From contig CM074195.1 of the NCBI GenBank assembly GCA_037179385.1, forward strand, positions 10,183,787 through 10,247,786: a stretch of 64,000 nt of DNA, written 5' to 3'. Made by a program: the position numbers and the translations under genes. Under the pieces are notes generated by a model. The model saw only the letters and a program-made list of their open reading frames with translations, had not been told where the DNA came from and did no database searches. The number at the start of each line of letters is the position of its first letter. Within the stretch, counting starts at the first letter, position 1. Of this stretch, positions 59,601 to 64,000 are shown piece after piece. This stretch comes from Holothuria scabra (lineage: Eukaryota > Echinodermata > Holothuroidea > Aspidochirotida > Holothuriidae).

Positions 59601-62600
59601 AAAGACTGCAAAATGTTCCATTAAACAAGTATATGTTATCAACATATCCACAAACTTACCAATTGCATTTTTTCTTTGACTGCATGAGCAATCAATTTTT
59701 CATTGTTCTATCTAAGAAATATTCTTTCTGAACTTTTATGTAAAATAGTTGTTGGTGAAGAAAGAAAACTAGACAAAAACATGCAAACATATTACTCCAA
59801 GGTTAAATATGGAAAAATATTGAAAAAGAAATTAACATAGATAATGTGCAAAATAGAATACTCAAACTAGACAAATCACTTTTTGGTTTCAAACATGACA
59901 AACAAACATAGCAATTTGCAATATTTTTTTTATTCACCATACCAAAATAGTTTACAATCACTGAAAGAGAGAGAACACTCAGATTAATGCTTTCTGCTCT
60001 CCATGAAGCAAGGTCACACTTTGGGTCAAATAGCTGACGAGTGTCGGCAGCATCAACCAAATGTTCACATCATGAAGAGATCCAGAGGCGAGATGGTGGA
60101 ATGGAAGGAGGACTGCTGATAGAATGCACTTGCTGCTCAGACCAGCCCCGTCTGGTGCAGTAGTGATTTGTGCAATGGCGTAGAGATCCCAGGTCTGTCT
60201 CTTACATACTTACCACATTGCCTTCAAATTGAAAGAAAGAACAAACAAGTACCTGTCAATTTCATGTTCCCTCAAATACAATTATTTAAATCTTACACCT
60301 GACATAGATACATACTCTTTGTAGTCAAGTGGCTAGATGATGTGCATCGAGAGTGATCCAACAATTTCTTATCAATACCAGGCAAAAACTTTGGCAAAGG
60401 AAACTGCTCCTCCTACTCCACTCTCAGCGCCAGACGAAGTCCCTAGTTGTTCGTATGTTACGCTAACCCAATGCCTCTTAATATTTTGAGAGTAAATTGA
60501 AATTGAACCTTCAAAAAATTGTTCGCAGTGACGCTGTGTGCGTTTTTATGACCACAAAAGCCCCTCCTGCAAGAAGAATTTACCTGGGCACCTGCACACT
60601 TGAATACCATTGCACACAGTTAATGCTCATGACTTTTAAAAAGACTTTATCAGCAGAGAAAACAGCTCAAAAAAATTTGTAAGGATTTAAGACATGTTTT
60701 AGGCAAATTAGCCAAATATTTTAGGCCAAACAGACAAATGAAGGCCAATATGAGAAAAAAAGAGTGGCTGATACCAAAAGATTAGACAGTACAGCAGGTA
60801 AAGGCATATATTTAACTTGTGAAAAAGTTTCCACTGATCAGTCACAAACACATTTTGAAGTACCCCATAAGGTAACCACAACATAGAAGCACTCTGCCTG
60901 TAATTTAACTCGTGAATTCTCATTTGCATGGTTGATGCCTCTCCTTCCAAAGTCATGTTCACAAATATTGAGTCATGATTCAAGTTAAAGGGCTACCATA
61001 TCAATCCCAGACAGTTTCAGTATTTAATTTTAGCCCCTTTCAAAGCTGTCTAAGAGTCCTCCTTTTGCAGACAAATACACCTCATTTGCTGTTTAAAGCA
61101 ATATCTTGGTGAGCATGTAAAGCCTTAATGTATAATCAAAACACTCTGTGCATGCTGTGTTATATGAGCTGTTTTTTCAAGGTTTTTAAACTTGATGTCA
61201 ATCACAGAGCAATACCAATTGAAAATTTGCTTCCCCAATCAATTTTTAAGTTTAGGAAAATGAGTATCTTGCCTTACCAGCAACTATTACACTAGATATT
61301 AAACCAAAATTGGAAATTTTGGCCCATATCATCTCTTTTAATGCCTTGCTATCACTTATAAACATTGTGGTCACTTTAATTTTGGTCAAAATGGGAAAGC
61401 CAAGCGTTGCAAACCTTCTTTAACCTTAGACTAGTAGCTTGAATTCTGAGGGAATCAAGTACATTGCAACTGATTTAGAAACCTTAAGTTCTTCTGAAGT
61501 CGTTTCTAAAATTTTTTAATGATAGTGTGACATGTCAGCAAAATATCCTGAATTCACTTGGCAGTTAGGGAATGAACCTTCCTAAGTAAAACTCCCACTG
61601 AAATTATGCCATTATCTTTTACGGTTCTCTTCTCAAGATATACCTCTGCAACAATAATGACGTGGAGTGTTGGACAGTGTTGGCACTTCTTTTGTTAACT
61701 TTACATTAACTATCTCTGCATTACTCATCAGATAATTTATGGTTTAGTTTTTGAAACTACTCTTACAACTGTCCTTGAAATAAAGATTGTATAAACAAAG
61801 GATAACATTGGCTATAGATAGCATGTCCCTTTCATGACATCATAAAAATTTGCATATTGCAGAGATGCCAACATTTACATCCAGAAATCAGGGAGGTGTC
61901 ACACAGGAATCAGGGAGACTGCCATATTTGCTAGTTGGAATGGACGAAAATCCTTGAATTTTCAGGGAGGCTCCATGAGAATCAGGGAGAGTTGGCACCT
62001 CTGATATTGAGCTTGTGTTTATAAATTTTGAAGTGCAAAACTGAAATTGCCCTATAAAATGGTCAATTGTGGGGGGATTTTGATGGAAATTACAGCCATT
62101 TTCTTGGTTTTCAACACTTTTTGCACTGAATACCCAATTTAGTCATTTTCATGTCACACAACCTTCATTTGCACTGGCACTTATTTATTATACTGCTATG
62201 AATTTATTTTCTTTTTGGCGGTTCCCTTTTCTAAAACAATTCTCTCGACAGACTTAATTTTAACTGAACTGTACAGTTTGTTTTCTTGACAGCTTGTCAC
62301 AAAGGTTAATTCATACTCTACAATATATTGCCACTTGTGACAAGTAAGTCTAAAGACATCCTTCCAAGATGTTCAAGACCAACTAAAAATAGGATACTGT
62401 TCAGGTTAGGTGCATTCCTTCATTTTCTGTGACTTTCATTTTTTAGTTTTTGGCAGTCAACCCTCTCTCCCTTTTTGACCTTTTTCTTAATGGTCATGTT
62501 CTCTTACAAGCAGTTTGGAAAAGAATAAATGCCTGCATTTAAATTGTTCTTGGTATTCTTCAAAGAGGCAATATATTTTATAGAGTATAAACCTGGACTA

Positions 62601-62704
62601 ACATTTAAAAACAAATAAATTAACAAGCAGATAACTTACCATGCAGTCTGGACCAAACGTTTGTTGCTCTGTAACTCCAGTTGCTGAAGGTACATCACAA
62701 TCAT
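50196..62704 (-). CDS. CCNL1: Cyclin L (CCNL1/CCNL2 ancestor), six 3' exons, partial at 5' end
   Basis: Cyclin L pairs with CDK11-type kinases (also CDK12/13) in nuclear speckles and promotes pre-mRNA splicing. Exons: 62704-62640, 57071-56972, 56182-56078, 55704-55551, 54094-53986, 50634-50196, with consistent phases and 323 residues plus TAA. The reading goes from [10 protein letters not shown] through [20 protein letters not shown] and YLSARQL (second cyclin fold) and [13 protein letters not shown] to a long Arg-Ser domain. The RS domain distinguishes it from cyclins K, T and C. The first cyclin-box exons are not in the window and should lie beyond 64,000. CCNL1 is used as a symbol for the unduplicated gene; CCNL1 versus CCNL2 cannot be told apart here. 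Confidence 0.94.
50843..50965 (-). mobile_element. Headless tRNA-SINE fragment in the last cyclin L intron
   Basis: Reverse complement of the SINE body: CCAGTTTCTAACCAACTGGT, GCCATTTTCCAATTGTGGCT. A second small piece of the same family lies at 51,562-51,612. Confidence 0.65.
51240..51550 (+). repeat. Dispersed ~320-bp repeat (copy 2)
   Basis: Inverted relative to 19,090-19,435; shares AACCAACTCTTTGATGAAA through GGCTGCAGCCAC. No coding frame. Confidence 0.65.
51905..53628. mobile_element. 1,724-bp hAT-type transposon in the last cyclin L intron, exact 8-bp target duplication
   Basis: Left end TAGGGCTGTCAGCAATTAGCG, right end the inverted TTTGTGATTAGTGAAC...TTGACAGCACTA. Subterminal regions hold GCGATTAATCGC palindromes on both sides. 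The flanks are an exact ACTTAATG (51,897-51,904; 53,629-53,636). The interior is CpG-richer than its host intron and carries only short frames (52,019-52,312; 52,467-52,685), so it looks non-autonomous. Confidence 0.88.
53986..54094 (-). CDS. CCNL1: Cyclin L exon: pre-RS linker
   Basis: Found because the flanking exons have incompatible phases (1 and 2). Acceptor tctttcag, then [20 protein letters not shown] and [17 protein letters not shown] across the junctions, donor AAAAA|gtaagt. It fits phase exactly and resembles the SPxxxNVKT linker of human cyclin L. Confidence 0.85.
54095..55550. other. Cyclin L intron between exons D and E
   Basis: AT-rich with a short (GA)n at 55,423-55,430 and an A-run at 55,478-55,493. 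No gene, repeat or RNA recognised. Confidence 0.5.
55551..55704 (-). CDS. CCNL1: Cyclin L exon: KMKAKGLL linker
   Basis: Acceptor cccaacag; reads [40 protein letters not shown], ending SSSAQ plus one base. The KMKAKGLL motif is shared with human cyclin L. The donor is CAAA|gtaaga in phase 1. Reading through would add SKKS and stop, giving a plausible short isoform truncated before the RS domain. Confidence 0.93.
56078..56182 (-). CDS. CCNL1: Cyclin L exon: end of cyclin fold
   Basis: Thirty-five codons: [35 protein letters not shown]. Corresponds to [23 protein letters not shown] in the human protein. Acceptor cctacag, donor AGA|gtaaga. Confidence 0.95.
56972..57071 (-). CDS. CCNL1: Cyclin L exon: core of second cyclin fold
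   Basis: Acceptor tttaacag, then [20 protein letters not shown] and [13 protein letters not shown]. Nearly identical to [30 protein letters not shown] of vertebrate cyclin L. Donor TCG|gtaaga, phase 0. Confidence 0.96.
57072..58290. other. Cyclin L intron, proximal part
   Basis: Overlapping plus-strand frames at 57,504-57,921 have no recognisable domain. Nothing else supported. Confidence 0.45.
58292..58486 (-). pseudogene. Possible coding remnant with CxxC...CC pattern (weakly P2X7 C-domain-like)
   Basis: The frame reads [39 protein letters not shown] and [11 protein letters not shown]. The spacing C-x2-C...E-x-P-x-CC recalls the cysteine-rich cytoplasmic domain of P2X7 that also appears in some invertebrate element-borne proteins. 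The match is from memory and weak. A separate frame at 59,375-59,530 ([20 protein letters not shown] onward, ending in a stop) lies on the same strand upstream of it. No splice structure was reconstructed. Confidence 0.2.
60985..61341. mobile_element. Diverged TTAA-flanked MITE in a cyclin L intron
   Basis: TTAAAGGGCTACCATATCAATCCC at the left and TTGGCCCATATCATCTCTTTTAA at the right. Interior AATCAAAACACTCTGTGCATGC belongs to the family. Confidence 0.5.
61515..62165 (+). repeat. Long dispersed repeat (copy 2 of pair with 24,365-24,960)
   Basis: Same ordered words as copy 1. It also contains an extra segment at 61,860-62,000 with three CAGGGAG motifs (AATCAGGGAGGTGTC, TTTTCAGGGAGGCTCC, AATCAGGGAGAGTTGGC), which looks like a small inserted inverted element (ATGCCAACATTTAC ... 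GAGTTGGCACCTCT). Confidence 0.6.
62640..62704 (-). CDS. CCNL1: Cyclin L exon: second cyclin-fold start
   Basis: A 65-nt exon after acceptor tttgaag, reading [20 protein letters not shown] then A plus TG, completed to tryptophan in the next exon. Human cyclin L has IIVMYLQVLE and LVQTAW here. Donor TG|gtaagt. Confidence 0.92.
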
Positions 62705-64000
62705 CTTCAAATTGAGAAAATGAATAATATTATGGTTTTTTTTATCAAAGACAATTCAGAGGCCTTGTCCCTCAAGTTAGCAGTTGGCAAATACTTGGCA
62801 CATCATTTCTCTAAATGAGTAGCAATTCTCAAGTATTTCACCCATGCATGGAAAGGATATTTAAATGACCGATCAATTGTACTGTGGAAATACATTCAAA
62901 CCACACCATGACATGCTGAGACAGGTCTAGAAAAGAATTCAAACTGAGTAGCAAGTGACCCTAAAAAATCCTTCCTTTTGACATTGATACCTTTTCAAAG
63001 CATCCTTCAAAAGCTTTACAGTGATTTCAGTAATAGACTGAACCCTTCTTTTTTTATGTCATTTACAAATTTTGAAGCTCACTGTACAGCAAAATTTACT
63101 GGCTTTGAAGAATAATCTCACTTAAGAGAAATGAAGGCAGTTCAAAGCTTTGTTAAGTTTTGTTGTGCACAGCTCAACTGCAGTTGGCTTGATTTAGTCG
63201 AATAAATATCATGTTGCATTATTAAGAATGACATACGTACTGCACATATGTCACCTCACACATAGCCATGAGAGTCACTCCCAACTAGTTTTAACTAATA
63301 TACTGCCATTCAGGTGCCAGGGGAATTCCATGAGCAAATAACTACATAGAAATTATATGCAACCAAGTAGAGAGGCCTCTAGGAGTAATTTTTTTTGAAA
63401 ATCCATTAATAGGGCTTATGCACCTACGTCACTGCATTGCACATCTCTCTGTTTTTCCATCCAGGCGTCCATTTAAAAACTGTAACTGTGCTGTTATGAG
63501 CGCATTTCGGTAACACAACAACTGATTTTGATCATTTCCATCCACTGAAAGGTGCTGGCGTCACGAGCATGAATCTCTACTACATGACTTCAAATCCATT
63601 AAGGTTCAGATGGGTTCAGGATGGCAGTTACAGACTCTTCCAGAAGGCAAGTTTAGAAGCATTATCGGGTTGAGTTCTGGTACGCATAGTTTGGCAATTG
63701 ACCTTTGAAATGGATTGAAATTGGAAAATTCCCCAATTCTTCCTTATAATTTTAAGTGCTTTTAAGGCTGGTTCTCTCTATACCGAAGGCTTGGCCCACA
63801 GGGCAACGGTATACCGTGTAGTCCATTGGGAAGGCAGGCGAAAGTTCAGTCTTGCATCACACTACTCACTCTGCATACAAACAATATTATATCAAATCAA
63901 GTAGGTCACACCTGTTGGTACTTTATTCCACAGGGCAAGTTCCAAAAGGAAGTCTGTCCCTACTTGAATTGAGCTTAATTAAAAACACTTAAAGGTTTAA
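62705..64000. other. Cyclin L intron at the right window edge
   Basis: No exon for the first cyclin box was recognised here. AT-rich, with a palindrome ACGGTATACCGT near 63,805. The missing 5' exons are presumed to lie further right. Confidence 0.5.

Overview
This is eukaryotic nuclear DNA: AT-rich, intron-dominated, with short exons bounded by GT...AG sites and many interspersed repeats. The three recognisable genes are animal genes. Their sequences, plus scattered AGGCCTA-type words (around 6,965-7,010, 8,295-8,330 and 28,630-28,680), suggest an invertebrate deuterostome, most likely an echinoderm. The phylum is an inference and not a firm call.

Layout. (1) 2,773-26,551, minus strand: eleven coding exons of a class IA PI3-kinase catalytic subunit (p110, closest to PIK3CA). 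They run from the start codon through the adaptor-binding, Ras-binding, C2 and helical domains (715 codons, phases consistent at every junction). The kinase-domain exons must lie left of base 1. (2) 29,346-41,909, plus strand: a complete five-exon gene for mitochondrial ribosomal protein bL20m (MRPL20, 171 aa), head-to-head with the PI3K gene. (3) 50,196-62,704, minus strand: the last six exons of cyclin L (CCNL1/2 ancestor), from the second half of the cyclin fold to the C-terminal RS domain, tail-to-tail with MRPL20. Its 5' exons lie right of base 64,000.

Introns and spacers hold a rich repeat landscape. There are four hAT-type elements recognised from terminal inverted repeats and 8-bp target duplications (exact in two, imperfect in two), one of them carrying a nested TA-flanked MITE. 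There is a tRNA-derived SINE with an 11-bp target duplication and several headless relatives, a TTAA-flanked (piggyBac-like) MITE family, foldback elements, and three arrays of a 145-157 bp satellite whose unit contains a perfect DR1 nuclear-receptor half-site pair. Most unusual, two PI3K exons (6 and 11) have had their 3' ends, splice donor included, tandemly copied into the following intron with a unit of about 182 bp.

The genes are functionally distinct (lipid signalling, mitochondrial translation, splicing/transcription). From memory of the human map, CCNL2 and MRPL20 are neighbours on 1p36 with PIK3CD on the same arm, and CCNL1 and PIK3CA lie on 3q25-26. This window may therefore preserve the pre-duplication linkage of that paralogon. 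No bacterial-type genes, CRISPR array, rRNA or free-standing tRNA gene was seen. Exon boundaries were derived by hand from splice consensus, reading frame and family similarity.
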